NCBI RefSeq assembly: GCF_001652265.1
Contig: NZ_LWBS01000086.1
Coordinates: 1-64,000 of the forward strand
DNA from: Rhizobium leguminosarum
GTDB taxonomy: Bacteria; Pseudomonadota; Alphaproteobacteria; Rhizobiales; Rhizobiaceae
Reading direction: 5' to 3'
Length of the DNA stretch: 64,000 nt
In this document: piece after piece, positions 26,636 to 34,796 of the stretch
Layout: each line of letters starts with the position of its first letter
How positions within the stretch are numbered: the stretch's first letter is position 1
Program-made: the position numbers and the translations under genes
The notes under the pieces: model-generated
The model's database searches: none
Told to the model about the DNA's origin: nothing
What the model saw: the letters and a program-made list of their open reading frames with translations, nothing else

Positions 26636-27571
26636 ATGACGGACGCCGATGATACGCTTGCCGTGCGTGCTGCCTGGCTTCACTATGCCGGTGGCCTGAC
26701 GCAGTCCGACGTCGCTCGCCGCCTCGGCGTGCCGTCGGTAAAGGCCCATCGCCTGATCGCAAGAGCAGTTGCCGATGGCGTCGTCAAAGTCACCATCGAC
26801 GGGGATATCGTCGAATGCGTCGAGCTGGAGATGCGGCTTTCGGAACGGTTCGGGCTTCAATATTGCGAGGTCGCACCCGATCTCGGCGAGGAAGGCTTGC
26901 CGCTCCGAGCACTCGGTCATGCCGGCGCCGGCTATCTCAAGCGCGAGATCGAGCGCGGCGACAACACGGTCATCGGCCTTGGTCATGGCCGCACGCTTTC
27001 CGCCGCCGTCCAATATATGCCGAGGGTGAGCGCGAAGAACCTGCGCTTCGTCTCGTTGCTTGGCGGGTTGACACGAAACTACGGCGCCAATCCCTATGAC
27101 GTGATGCATCGCATCGCAGAAAAGACCGGCGCCCATGCCTATGTGATGCCGGTTCCCTTTTTCGCCAATACCGGCGAAGACCGCGAAGTGCTGAAGGCGC
27201 AGCGTGCCGTCAAGGAGGTCTTCGATCTTGCCAATAATGCCGATCTGAAGCTCGTCGGCCTGGGCACTGTCGATGCCGAAGCGCAGCTCGTTTTGTCCGG
27301 CATGGTCGAACCCGGTGAAATCGACGACATTGCCGCTGCAGGCGGCGTCGGCGAAATCCTCGGACATTTTTTCGACGCCGACGGCCACATCCTCGACACC
27401 GCGCTGACGGCGCGCACGCTCTCTGCGTCTTTCCCCAAGACCAAGAAAGAGCGGCTTGTGGCGCTGGCGGGCGGGCAGTCCAAAGTGGCGGCCATCCGGG
27501 CAATTCTGAATAGCCGCCGCCTTTTCGGGCTAATCACCGACGAGCGAACCGCGCAGGCGCTGCTGAAGTAG
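26636..27571 (+). CDS. eryD: Erythritol operon regulator, SorC/DeoR-type
   Basis: A 311-residue regulator with an N-terminal helix-turn-helix (GGLTQSDVARRLGVPSVKAHRLIARA, about residues 18-45) and a SorC-type sugar-binding domain (RFVSLLGGLTRNYGANPYDVMHRIAEKTG; LVALAGGQSKVAAIRAIL at the C-terminus). The ATG at 26636 is preferred over the GTG at 26633 because AAAGGAG ends 5 bases before it. EryD represses the ery operon in Brucella, with erythritol as inducer. Its place at the end of eryABC is conserved. Confidence 0.9.
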   Translation: MTDADDTLAVRAAWLHYAGGLTQSDVARRLGVPSVKAHRLIARAVADGVVKVTIDGDIVECVELEMRLSERFGLQYCEVAPDLGEEGLPLRALGHAGAGYLKREIERGDNTVIGLGHGRTLSAAVQYMPRVSAKNLRFVSLLGGLTRNYGANPYDVMHRIAEKTGAHAYVMPVPFFANTGEDREVLKAQRAVKEVFDLANNADLKLVGLGTVDAEAQLVLSGMVEPGEIDDIAAAGGVGEILGHFFDADGHILDTALTARTLSASFPKTKKERLVALAGGQSKVAAIRAILNSRRLFGLITDERTAQALLK

Positions 27572-27671
27572 CTATGGGAAGACAACAACATTTGATCGCA
27601 AAATAACACAATAAATGTTGATTATCACGCGCACTCCGTTATCTTAACATCGACGAGGGTGGGAGAGCGGG

Positions 27672-28448
27672 ATGAGGCGAGAAGAGCGGCAGCAGTTGAT
27701 CGTCAACCTGCTCGTCGAAAACAAGACCGTCGATCTCGACGACCTTGCCGATCGCTTCACCGTGTCAAAAATGACGATCCATCGCGATCTCGACGATCTC
27801 GAGCAGGCGGGCGTCCTGCGCAAGGTTCGCGGCGGTGCGACCATTGACGCAGGAACGCAGTTCGAAAGCGACTTCCGTATTCGCGAACGCCAGGGCAGCG
27901 AGGCCAAGCTGGCTATGGCTGAGACCGCGCTGGAACTGGTCGAGCCGGGGATGACGGTGATGGTGAACGACGGCTCGATGGCGGCCGTGCTCGGCGAAAT
28001 GCTGCTGCACAAGCGGCCGCTGACGTTGATCACCAACAATGCGGCGATCATGGAGCGGCTGAAAGGCGAAACCGGCATCACGCTGATCGCGCTTGGCGGC
28101 ATCTATTCGGCGAAATTCAACGCCTATCTCGGCGTCGTCACCGAGGAGGCGCTGTCGCGGCTGCGGGCCGACATCGCCTTCATTTCGACGCCCGCCGTCA
28201 GCGGCGGGCGCGCCTATCACATGGACGACAACGTCGTGCGCGCCAAGCGGGCAATGATCGCGTCGTCGACCAGGACCTGCCTTCTGGTCAATCACCAGCG
28301 CATCGGCCACACCGCCCTGCATGTCATGGCGGATCTGGCCGACTTCGACGCCGTTATCACCGACAGCGCACCCGATGCTGCTGTCCTGGAGGAATTCGAG
28401 CAGGCGGGCATTACGCTCACCATCGCATCAACGCAGGATCCGACATGA
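27672..28448 (+). CDS. DeoR-family regulator of the tpiB-rpiB segment
   Basis: A 258-residue DeoR protein. The helix-turn-helix VDLDDLADRFTVSKMTIHRDLDDLEQAGVL-type segment is at about residues 18-45, followed by a DeoRC domain (GMTVMVNDGSMAAVLGEML, LITNNAAIMERL). Its last four bases overlap the tpiB start (ATGA), so the three genes form a coupled unit. The same gene sits before tpiB in other rhizobial and Brucella ery loci. It probably senses a sugar phosphate and tunes the lower pathway, independently of EryD. Confidence 0.88.
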   Translation: MRREERQQLIVNLLVENKTVDLDDLADRFTVSKMTIHRDLDDLEQAGVLRKVRGGATIDAGTQFESDFRIRERQGSEAKLAMAETALELVEPGMTVMVNDGSMAAVLGEMLLHKRPLTLITNNAAIMERLKGETGITLIALGGIYSAKFNAYLGVVTEEALSRLRADIAFISTPAVSGGRAYHMDDNVVRAKRAMIASSTRTCLLVNHQRIGHTALHVMADLADFDAVITDSAPDAAVLEEFEQAGITLTIASTQDPT

Positions 28449-29215
28449 CCGAAAAGCCGCGCTTCTGGATTGGCACCAGCTGGAAGATGAACAAGACGCT
28501 TGCTGAAGCCGAGCATTTCGCGCGCGGCCTCGAAGCTGCCGATGCCGCGCGTGACCCGCGCATCCAGCGTTTCGTGATTCCGCCCTTCACGGCCGTCCGC
28601 GAGGTCAAGGCGATGCTTGCCAAGACCTCGGTGAAGGTCGGCGCGCAGAACATGCATTGGGCCGACCAGGGCGCCTGGACCGGCGAAGTCTCGCCGGGAA
28701 TGCTGAAGGACTGCAATCTCGATCTCGTCGAGCTCGGCCATTCCGAGCGGCGCGAACATTTTGGAGAGACCGACGAGACTGTGGGTCTGAAGACCGAAGC
28801 AGCGGTTCGCCACGGTCTCGTTCCGCTGATCTGCATTGGCGAGACGCTTTCCGACCGCGAAAGCGGAAAGGCCGCCGACATCCTCGCAACCCAGGTGCGC
28901 GGCGCTCTTTCGAAACTTTCGGGCGCCCAGAAAAGCGCCGAAATCCTGCTCGCCTACGAGCCCGTCTGGGCGATCGGCGAGAAGGGCATCCCGGCGACTG
29001 CGGATTACGCGGATGCCCGCCAGTCTGAAATCATCGCCGTTGCCGAAACTGTGCTGGGCCGGAAGATCCCCTGCCTCTACGGCGGGTCGGTCAACCCGCA
29101 GAACTGCGAAGAACTGATCTCGAGCCCGCATATCGACGGGCTCTTCATCGGCCGTTCGGCCTGGAATGTCGAAGGCTACCTCGACATCCTGGCCAAATGC
29201 GCCGCCAAACTCTGA
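28445..29215 (+). CDS. tpiB: Triosephosphate isomerase-like, erythritol pathway
   Basis: A 256-residue TIM. Catalytic residues are recognisable: K14 region (TSWKMNKT), the histidine in [18 protein letters not shown], the glutamate in [11 protein letters not shown] and the phosphate loop [14 protein letters not shown]. In the erythritol pathway this paralogue (EryH in Brucella) isomerises D-erythrulose 4-phosphate to D-erythrose-type phosphate rather than serving glycolysis. It overlaps the DeoR gene upstream and precedes rpiB by 11 bases. Residual activity on triose phosphates is likely. Confidence 0.9.
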   Translation: MTEKPRFWIGTSWKMNKTLAEAEHFARGLEAADAARDPRIQRFVIPPFTAVREVKAMLAKTSVKVGAQNMHWADQGAWTGEVSPGMLKDCNLDLVELGHSERREHFGETDETVGLKTEAAVRHGLVPLICIGETLSDRESGKAADILATQVRGALSKLSGAQKSAEILLAYEPVWAIGEKGIPATADYADARQSEIIAVAETVLGRKIPCLYGGSVNPQNCEELISSPHIDGLFIGRSAWNVEGYLDILAKCAAKL

Positions 29216-29226
29216 GGAGAAAGTCC

Positions 29227-29682
29227 ATGAAGCTTGCCATTGCAGGAGACAGCGCCGGCGAAGGTCTCGCCAAGATCCTGGCCGACCATCTGAAGGAGCG
29301 CTTCGACGTCTACGAAGTCTCGCGCACGAGCGCCGGTGCCGATCCTTTCTACGCCAACCTCTCGGACCGCGTCGCCTCAGGCGTCATCGACGGCACCTAC
29401 GACAAGGCGATCCTCGTTTGCGGCACCGGCATCGGCGTCTGCATCTCGGCCAACAAGGTTCCGGGCATCCGCGCCGCCCTGACGCACGACACCTATTCTG
29501 CCGAGCGTGCCGCGCTTTCCAACAATGCGCAGATCATCACCATGGGAGCCCGCGTCATCGGAACCGAGCTAGCAAAGTCGATCGCTGATGCGTTTCTTGC
29601 CCAGACCTTCGACGAGAACGGCCGTTCTGCCGGTAACGTCAAGGCCATGGATGATCTCGACGCGAAGTACAGCGCCCGTTGA
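29227..29682 (+). CDS. rpiB: Ribose-5-phosphate isomerase B-like, erythritol pathway
   Basis: A 151-residue RpiB/LacAB-family protein with the catalytic cysteine in [18 protein letters not shown] and the histidine in [11 protein letters not shown]. The ATG at 29227 follows GAGGAGA. In ery loci the RpiB homologue (EryI) completes formation of D-erythrose 4-phosphate, which enters the pentose phosphate pathway. It is the last gene of the unit; about 215 bases without an obvious terminator follow before the Ku gene. Confidence 0.9.
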   Translation: MKLAIAGDSAGEGLAKILADHLKERFDVYEVSRTSAGADPFYANLSDRVASGVIDGTYDKAILVCGTGIGVCISANKVPGIRAALTHDTYSAERAALSNNAQIITMGARVIGTELAKSIADAFLAQTFDENGRSAGNVKAMDDLDAKYSAR

Positions 29683-29898
29683 AGAATGCTGGCGGTGAAG
29701 TCGGATATATCTTGGTGGTTGCCGCCTCGTTCAAACGCACGTTGCGACAGAAAGAGTCATCGAAACAATAACATCTCTAGACTCGGAATACGGGAGATCT
29801 CTTCGTGTTAAGTCCCTGAATTTAGATTCGTTTCGACTCGGAACAATTTGCCAGGTGATTCAGTTGAATCGCGTTGGTTGTGTCAGGGAGTCGCGTAG

Positions 29899-30798
29899 AT
29901 GGTTGCCCCGCGGGCGAATTGGAAAGGCTACATCAAGTTTGGAGAAGTCGCGTTTCCTGTCGCGCTCTACACCGCGGCATCCTCCTCTGAGCGGATCGCC
30001 TTCAACACTCTGAACCGAAAAACCGGCAATCGTGTTCGGCGCGAGTTCGTCGACAGCCAAACCGGCGATCCCGTCGAGCGCGAGGATCAGGTCAAAGGCT
30101 TTGAGATCGAGGATGGGCGATATGTCGTCCTCGAACCCGACGAAGTCGCGGCAGCCATTCCAAACAGCGATAAGACACTTACGGTCGAAGCGTTCATTCC
30201 CTGCGAGGAAGTCGATGATGTCTATTTCGACAAGCCCTACTACCTTGCTCCTGACAAGATAGGCGGCGACGCCTACAAGCTGCTGCGCGACGGCATGAAA
30301 AAGGCCAGGGTTGCGGCAATTGCTCGCACGGTCTTGTTCCGGCGCCTGCGCACCGTTCTCATTCGGCCGCACGGCAACGGCCTGGTCGGTTCCACCTTGA
30401 ACTATGACTATGAGGTCCGTTCGTCGCAAAAGGCTTTCGAGGAAATGCCGGACCTCAAGATCGAAGGTGAGATGCTGGAGCTCGCCAAACACATCATCAA
30501 CACGAAAAAGGGCCAATTTGATCCCAAGCAGTTCGACGACCGCTATGAGGCGGCGGTGGCAGAGCTTGTGAAGGCTAAGATTGAGGGCCGGACGTTGCCG
30601 AAGAAGAAGACGCCCCCGGCATCCAAGCCCGGCGACCTCCTTCAGGCGCTGCGTGAAAGTGCCGGAATGTCCGCGTCCGCCAAGACCAAGCGCTCAGCGG
30701 TTAACGCCAATGCCGGAAAAGGGCGCCAGAAGGCAACGCGTGCGACGTCGGCGAAATCGCGTGGCACCGGTGGCGCTCAACACCGCCGCGCCAGCTGA
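29899..30798 (+). CDS. ku: Ku protein for non-homologous end joining (first copy)
   Basis: A 299-residue bacterial Ku. The N-terminal beta-barrel core is clear (RANWKGYIKFGEVAFPVALY, FNTLNRKTGNRVRREFVD, VKGFEIEDGRYVVLEPDE). The C-terminal 60 or so residues are rich in Lys, Arg and Ser (KTKRSAVNANAGKGRQKATR), as in DNA-binding tails of some bacterial Ku proteins. It forms a ring dimer on double-strand ends and recruits LigD. A second Ku gene follows 12 bases later, so the two are co-transcribed and might form a heterodimer. Confidence 0.92.
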   Translation: MVAPRANWKGYIKFGEVAFPVALYTAASSSERIAFNTLNRKTGNRVRREFVDSQTGDPVEREDQVKGFEIEDGRYVVLEPDEVAAAIPNSDKTLTVEAFIPCEEVDDVYFDKPYYLAPDKIGGDAYKLLRDGMKKARVAAIARTVLFRRLRTVLIRPHGNGLVGSTLNYDYEVRSSQKAFEEMPDLKIEGEMLELAKHIINTKKGQFDPKQFDDRYEAAVAELVKAKIEGRTLPKKKTPPASKPGDLLQALRESAGMSASAKTKRSAVNANAGKGRQKATRATSAKSRGTGGAQHRRAS

Positions 30799-30810
30799 TT
30801 GGAGGATTCC

Positions 30811-31629
30811 ATGGCCCTTCGTCCCCACTGGAAAGGCTACCTCAAGCTGTCGCTCGTCACCTGTCCCGTTCAGATGATGCCGGCGACGTCGGAAAATGAA
30901 AAGGTCCGCTTCCACACCTTGAACCGAGAGACGCAGAACCGCGTCGTCAGCCATTATGTCGATTCCGTCACCGGCAAGGAGGTGAAGGACGAGGACGAGG
31001 TGAAGGGTTATCAGCGCGGCGAGAACGAGTATGTCATCCTGGAAGACGAGGAACTCGAAAACGTTGCACTCGACAGTACCAAGACAATCGACATCGAAGT
31101 TTTCGCACCGCGGGACGGCGTCGACTGGATCTGGCTCGATACGCCCTACTATCTTTCTCCGGACGATCCGGTCGGCCAGGAGGCATTTTCGGTCATCCGC
31201 GACGCCATGGCCGCCGAGAATATGGTCGGCATATCAAGACTTGTAATTTCAAGGCGGGAACGCGCCGTCATGCTGGAGCCACGCGGCAAGGGCATCGTGC
31301 TCTGGACGCTGCGTTATGGTGATGAGGTGCGCAACGCCGACACCTATTTCGAGAGGGTCGATGACGAGGCTGCAGACAGCGAGATGATGCCGCTCGTCCA
31401 GCAGCTCATCAAAAAGCAGACGCAGCACTGGAGCCCGAAGATGGTCTCCGACCCCGTTCAGGACAAGCTCCTCGACATCATCGACGCGAAGAAGAAGCAG
31501 ATGAAAAAGCCGAGCAGGGCAAAGCCCAAGGCTGGGGAAAAGCAACAGCCGGCACCGAGCAATGTCATCAACATCATGGATGCCCTGCGCAAGTCGGTCG
31601 AAGCGGAAAACCGCCCGGGGAGGCGTTAA
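30811..31629 (+). CDS. ku: Ku protein for non-homologous end joining (second copy)
   Basis: A 272-residue Ku paralogue (LRPHWKGYLKLSLVTCPVQM, HTLNRETQNRVVSHYVD, VKGYQRGENEYVILEDEE). The ATG at 30811 is chosen over an in-frame codon at 30799 because GGAGG lies just before it. The C-terminal tail is basic (KKKQMKKPSRAKPKAGEKQQ) but different from that of the first Ku. The pair resembles the multiple Ku genes of Sinorhizobium meliloti, where distinct copies act together. A LigD-like ligase gene follows 8 bases later. Confidence 0.92.
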   Translation: MALRPHWKGYLKLSLVTCPVQMMPATSENEKVRFHTLNRETQNRVVSHYVDSVTGKEVKDEDEVKGYQRGENEYVILEDEELENVALDSTKTIDIEVFAPRDGVDWIWLDTPYYLSPDDPVGQEAFSVIRDAMAAENMVGISRLVISRRERAVMLEPRGKGIVLWTLRYGDEVRNADTYFERVDDEAADSEMMPLVQQLIKKQTQHWSPKMVSDPVQDKLLDIIDAKKKQMKKPSRAKPKAGEKQQPAPSNVINIMDALRKSVEAENRPGRR

Positions 31630-31637
31630 ACCCAATC

Positions 31638-32681
31638 ATGACGCGCCCGCGCCGCCCCATTTTGCCCTTGCTCGACGAGTCCCGCGCAGCGCTGCAGTCT
31701 CGTCCGATCCGCAAACGCGATCCAGATCAGCCCAGCCTGCCCTTCGATCCAATGCCGTCGCGCGTCGAGCCCTGCCTCGCGTTGCTGAAACCCACGGTGC
31801 CCGTGGGACCGGACTGGCTCTATGAGGTGAAGTTGGATGGTTATCGATTGGCAATCCATATTGCGCCGAAGGGCGTGCGGGTCATCACCCGCGGCGGCCA
31901 TGACTGGACCCATCGCTTCCCCACCATCGCTGCCGCAGCGAAACAGCTTGGGGTCACGACCGCCATTCTCGATGGCGAGGCCGTTGTACTCGATGATCAC
32001 GGCCGCTCGGATTTTGGCGCCCTGCAGCGTTCGCTCGGCGGCCGGGGCGGCAAGCGAGTATCGACCGAGTCGATCCTCGTCGCCTTCGACCTTCTCTATC
32101 TTGATGGACACGATCTGACCGGCACCGAGCTTGACGTGCGCCGGCACCTGCTTGAAGATCTGATACCGGACGGCGACGATCAGACGATCCGCATTTCCGA
32201 GGAAATAGACCTGCCAGCCGAAGACCTCCTCGAGCACGCCTGTCATCGTCATCTGGAAGGCGTTATCGCCAAACATCGCGGCCGGCCCTACCGCAGTGGC
32301 CGCACGGGCGATTGGCTGAAGATCAAGTGCGTCCAGAGCGAGAGCTTCATGATCGTCGGTTATGAGCAGTCAGCATCCGCCCGCGGCGGCATCGGCAGCC
32401 TGCTGCTCGCCGGCAGACGAGGTCTCGACTGGATTTACGTTGGCTCCGTCGGAACCGGTTTCAGTGCCCGGGATGCTGATTACCTGAAAAAGACGCTGGA
32501 CCGGTTGAAAACGAGCCGGCCTGCCGTTCCCCTGAAGGGCAAGCGTCTCGTCCTCGTGCAGCCGACGCTAATCGCCGAGATCGAGTTTCGCGGCTGGACC
32601 GATGACGGCAATCTCCGCCATGCGTCCTACAAGGGGCTACGCGAGGTTCAGGACAACGCGGCTGTCTTCGATATGGCCTAG
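31638..32681 (+). CDS. ATP-dependent DNA ligase, LigD-type ligase domain only
   Basis: A 347-residue ligase with the adenylation motif YEVKLDGYR (K65), further nucleotidyltransferase blocks (AILDGEAVVLDDHGRSDF, LVAFDLLYLDGHDL, EGVIAKHRGRPYRSGRTGDW, DWLKIKCVQ) and a C-terminal OB domain. The phosphoesterase and polymerase domains of full LigD are absent. It is the third gene of the Ku operon and would seal ends held by Ku. A full three-domain LigD lies at 42442-45087. Its TAG stop is formed by the edge of a RIME. Confidence 0.92.
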   Translation: MTRPRRPILPLLDESRAALQSRPIRKRDPDQPSLPFDPMPSRVEPCLALLKPTVPVGPDWLYEVKLDGYRLAIHIAPKGVRVITRGGHDWTHRFPTIAAAAKQLGVTTAILDGEAVVLDDHGRSDFGALQRSLGGRGGKRVSTESILVAFDLLYLDGHDLTGTELDVRRHLLEDLIPDGDDQTIRISEEIDLPAEDLLEHACHRHLEGVIAKHRGRPYRSGRTGDWLKIKCVQSESFMIVGYEQSASARGGIGSLLLAGRRGLDWIYVGSVGTGFSARDADYLKKTLDRLKTSRPAVPLKGKRLVLVQPTLIAEIEFRGWTDDGNLRHASYKGLREVQDNAAVFDMA

Positions 32682-32722
32682 AACAGGATGATTTAAGCCG
32701 AGTCGGCCTAAAATCTGAATCA
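32678..32722. repeat. RIME half-element, reversed copy
   Basis: It starts with CTAGAACAGGATGATTTAAG and contains GCCGAGTCGGCCTAAAAT, matching the reverse complement of the second palindrome of the copies at 19403 and 60827. The GCCGAAAAGTGTG palindrome is missing. The TAG stop of the preceding ligase gene lies in its first CTAG. Confidence 0.65.
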
Positions 32723-32813
32723 CCCCTGTAAACAAGCTAAATAGTCGACGAAGCAGGCGAGATCCCGTATGCCGCTCCTATGTCGATCCGACAGGCAACA
32801 GAAAGTCATAACG

Positions 32814-33047
32814 ATGGCAAACTCGCCCCGCAGACCTGTCAATCCAATGGATGCTGCCGAGGCATTGTTCAAACCCGCGAAGAAGAAGCCGGAGCCAGCC
32901 GTTGAGCGGCCGACGCTGCCGAATACAAAGGAGCTTGTTTCGCTCAAGATCGACAGTGATGTGCTTGCATATTTCCAGGAAGATGGCCCCGGCTGGCAGG
33001 ATCGGATCAACGATATATTGCTCGCCGCGATGAAGAACAGGCTCTGA
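32814..33047 (+). CDS. BrnA-like (DUF4415) antitoxin, orphan
   Basis: A 77-residue protein whose C-terminal half, ELVSLKIDSDVLAYFQEDGPGWQDRINDILLAAM (split here by eye into a ribbon-helix-helix strand and two helices), matches the BrnA antitoxin family. The N-terminus is basic and proline-rich. BrnA normally follows a brnT toxin gene. Here no BrnT-like frame precedes it: the ligase gene and a RIME fragment lie upstream. It could be an orphan regulator or a relic of a lost pair. The ATG at 32814 is used because the conserved region begins soon after; an earlier in-frame start is less likely. Confidence 0.65.
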   Translation: MANSPRRPVNPMDAAEALFKPAKKKPEPAVERPTLPNTKELVSLKIDSDVLAYFQEDGPGWQDRINDILLAAMKNRL

Positions 33048-33087
33048 CCCTGTTGCACCCTCTTATGCGCCACGGGTGGTCGCTGTG

Positions 33088-33483
33088 ATGCCGAATGCAC
33101 TGCACCGGCAGCTCCGCAGCGGCGTCGTACATGTTCTCTTCGCCTTTTTGGCGATGGGCAGCTGGGCGGTTTTCGCCAATCGCGCGTACGCCATGCCATT
33201 GCCGCTCTATGCCGGCCTTGTGCAGGGTACGATATCCGCCTGCCTGACGCTTTTCCTGAAATCCATCATCGACTGGCTTTCAAAGCGCTTCGTCGGATCT
33301 GTGCGATTTTGGGCGCCGCCTCTCATTGCCTGTATCGGCTCAGCCAGCATTCTCGTGGCAATCCATGCGGCGACCGGTACGCCGGAAATACTCAAGACCA
33401 TCGCATTTCCGCTGCTCGTATCGACGAGTTACGCGGCAATTTACAATTATTCGATCTCGGCAAGACGAGGTGTCGATACATGA
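33088..33483 (+). CDS. Small membrane protein of unknown function
   Basis: A 131-residue protein that I do not recognise. It has about four hydrophobic segments (HVLFAFLAMGSWAVFANRAYA; LPLYAGLVQGTISACLTLFL; PPLIACIGSASILVAIHAA; AFPLLVSTSYAAIYNY), with a positively charged loop after the second one. It is probably an inner-membrane protein. A GTG at 33076 is the alternative start. It stands alone next to the decayed region that begins at about 33.5 kb. Confidence 0.6.
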   Translation: MPNALHRQLRSGVVHVLFAFLAMGSWAVFANRAYAMPLPLYAGLVQGTISACLTLFLKSIIDWLSKRFVGSVRFWAPPLIACIGSASILVAIHAATGTPEILKTIAFPLLVSTSYAAIYNYSISARRGVDT

Positions 33484-33529
33484 TGGGAAAGCTCCGCTGC
33501 AGGAAGCAAGGGCGTGCCCGCGGTAGACT

Positions 33530-33604
33530 TCACTCCTTCACTGCACCGGTCATCGAGGAGACGCAGTGGTCCACGAAGAACGAGTAGAGCATGACCACTG
33601 CCTG
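33530..33604 (-). pseudogene. 3' stump of a MalG-type sugar permease gene
   Basis: Reading the minus strand, the last codons give AVVMLYSFFVDHCVSSMTGA followed by VKE and a stop. This is the C-terminus of a carbohydrate ABC permease and is nearly the same as the end of the intact permease gene at 35905-36804. At the DNA level, 33536-33600 matches 35911-35975 with 6 differences in 65. The rest of the gene is gone. It marks the left edge of a block of gene debris. Confidence 0.75.
33536..33600. repeat. Left copy of a 65-bp imperfect direct repeat
   Basis: About 91 percent identical by eye to 35911-35975, in the same orientation. The second copy is the 3' end of the intact permease gene. The two copies bracket 2.3 kb of remnants and one intact binding-protein gene. 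Confidence 0.75.
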
Positions 33605-33630
33605 AGGCACACGTAAAGCGTAACCCTTAG

Positions 33631-33903
33631 GAAGAAGCCATCCGCATCGCCAACGACACCGAATACGGCCTGTCCTCCGCCGTCTTCAGCCGGAATGTCC
33701 AACCGGCAATGGCGGTTGCGGCACGGATCGAATCCGGCATCTGCCACATCAATGGCCCGACGGTGCACGACGAGGCGCAAATGCCCTTTGGCGGCGTCAA
33801 GGGCAGCGGCTATGGCCGTTTCGGCGGCAAGGCGGCGATCGCCGAATTCACTGACCTGCGGTGGATCACGGTCGAGGATTCCTCTCAGCACTATCCCTTC
33901 TGA
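33631..33903 (+). pseudogene. C-terminal fragment of an aldehyde dehydrogenase
   Basis: From 33631 the frame reads EEAIRIANDTEYGLSSAVFS, then GICHINGPTVHDEAQMPFGG and GSGYGRFGGKAAIAEFTDLR, and ends SSQHYPF-stop. This is the last roughly 90 residues of an NAD-dependent aldehyde dehydrogenase of the vanillin/salicylaldehyde type. An in-frame TAG directly precedes it, and the catalytic cysteine and NAD-binding parts are absent, so it is a remnant. Confidence 0.85.
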
Positions 33904-33923
33904 GCCCGGTTTGACAGGCGTCA

Positions 33924-33957
33924 CCGTGCCACGACGCCATTTGCGGTCGTGGCACGG
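33924..33957. terminator. Hairpin after the aldehyde dehydrogenase remnant
   Basis: Perfect 12-bp arms CCGTGCCACGAC and GTCGTGGCACGG with a 10-base loop, starting 20 bases after the remnant stop. It is probably the original terminator of the lost aldehyde dehydrogenase gene, although no T-tract follows. Confidence 0.55.
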
Positions 33958-34154
33958 CCTGTGCACAGACCGCAAAAGGGATTTCGCACCGCCCTTAGGA
34001 AGATGCTTCAGCGCTTCGATATGGCGTGGGCCGCGAAATGGCCCGGTGCCTGTTTGAAAAGGTTCCAGGACCTGTTCTCGGGCTCCAGTCCGGAACCAAA
34101 ACTCGTCACACGTATTCGTTCGAGGATGGCTTTCGACCTTATGCGGTGAAACAA

Positions 34155-34501
34155 ATGGCCTTGCACATCAAACGAATCTACGAGCCGAAAGACGATAAGG
34201 ACGGCGTGCGCATCCTGGTCGACAGGCTATGGCCTCGCGGGTTGAACAAACAGGATGCAGCAGTCGATATCTGGTTGAAGGATATCGCGCCAAGCCCGCG
34301 CTACGCCGTTGGTTCGGCCACGACCCCGCCAAATGGACAGAGTTCCAGCGCCGCTATCGAGACGAACTGGAAAAGAACCCATCGACCGTCGAGGAACTGA
34401 AACGCCAGATTGGGCAATCGGACGCGACGCTTCTCTACGCTGCGAAAGACCTTCACCACAATCACGCTATCGTGCTTCGGCGCGTCATCGGCGACGGCTG
34501 A
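34155..34501 (+). pseudogene. DUF488-family gene with a single-base frameshift
   Basis: The first frame from ATG 34155 reads [40 protein letters not shown] and IAPSP. The homologous protein then continues in the next frame as [20 protein letters not shown] and DATLLYAAKDLHHNHAIVLR. Joining them needs one extra G near 34297-34300 (AGCCCG-CGCTACGC). Together they make a normal DUF488 protein of about 115 residues, a family of unknown function with the RLWPRG motif. Either the gene is dead or the base was lost in sequencing. Confidence 0.75.
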
Positions 34502-34600
34502 CACGTCGGTGTGGCCGCATGGATCTACGAAAAATTCGCTCAGTGGAGCGATATCTCCCGCGAATACGTGAATATCGCCGGACTGCAGCCAATGGTGGAA
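34502..34600 (+). pseudogene. Possible epoxide-hydrolase fragment
   Basis: Directly after the DUF488 stop the frame reads HVGVAAWIYEKFAQWSD, which resembles the GLAAWIxEKFxxWSD segment of epoxide hydrolase-like alpha/beta hydrolases. The residues after that are not convincing and the frame runs on to 34759 with unrelated-looking sequence. I treat it as one more short remnant in the debris block. Confidence 0.4.
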
Positions 34601-34796
34601 AAGCTCTGCTCAATCCTCAATCTCCTGAAACCGCGGAAACGACGTGCGCGGGAACTGAACCACCAGGCGCAGTTCTTTTTGCTCGCTGCCGGGACAGAAC
34701 AAAAAAGCGAATCCCGGAGAAGCGGGCTCAGGAGCACGTATAATCTAGTAAAGATGTAGAGACACTTTAATTTGGCGTTGTCTTATTCCGGAGGGT

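Noticed and set aside
33949..34149. 66-codon frame before the DUF488 gene
   Set aside because: It starts inside the hairpin after the aldehyde dehydrogenase remnant, has no ribosome site and no recognisable segment.
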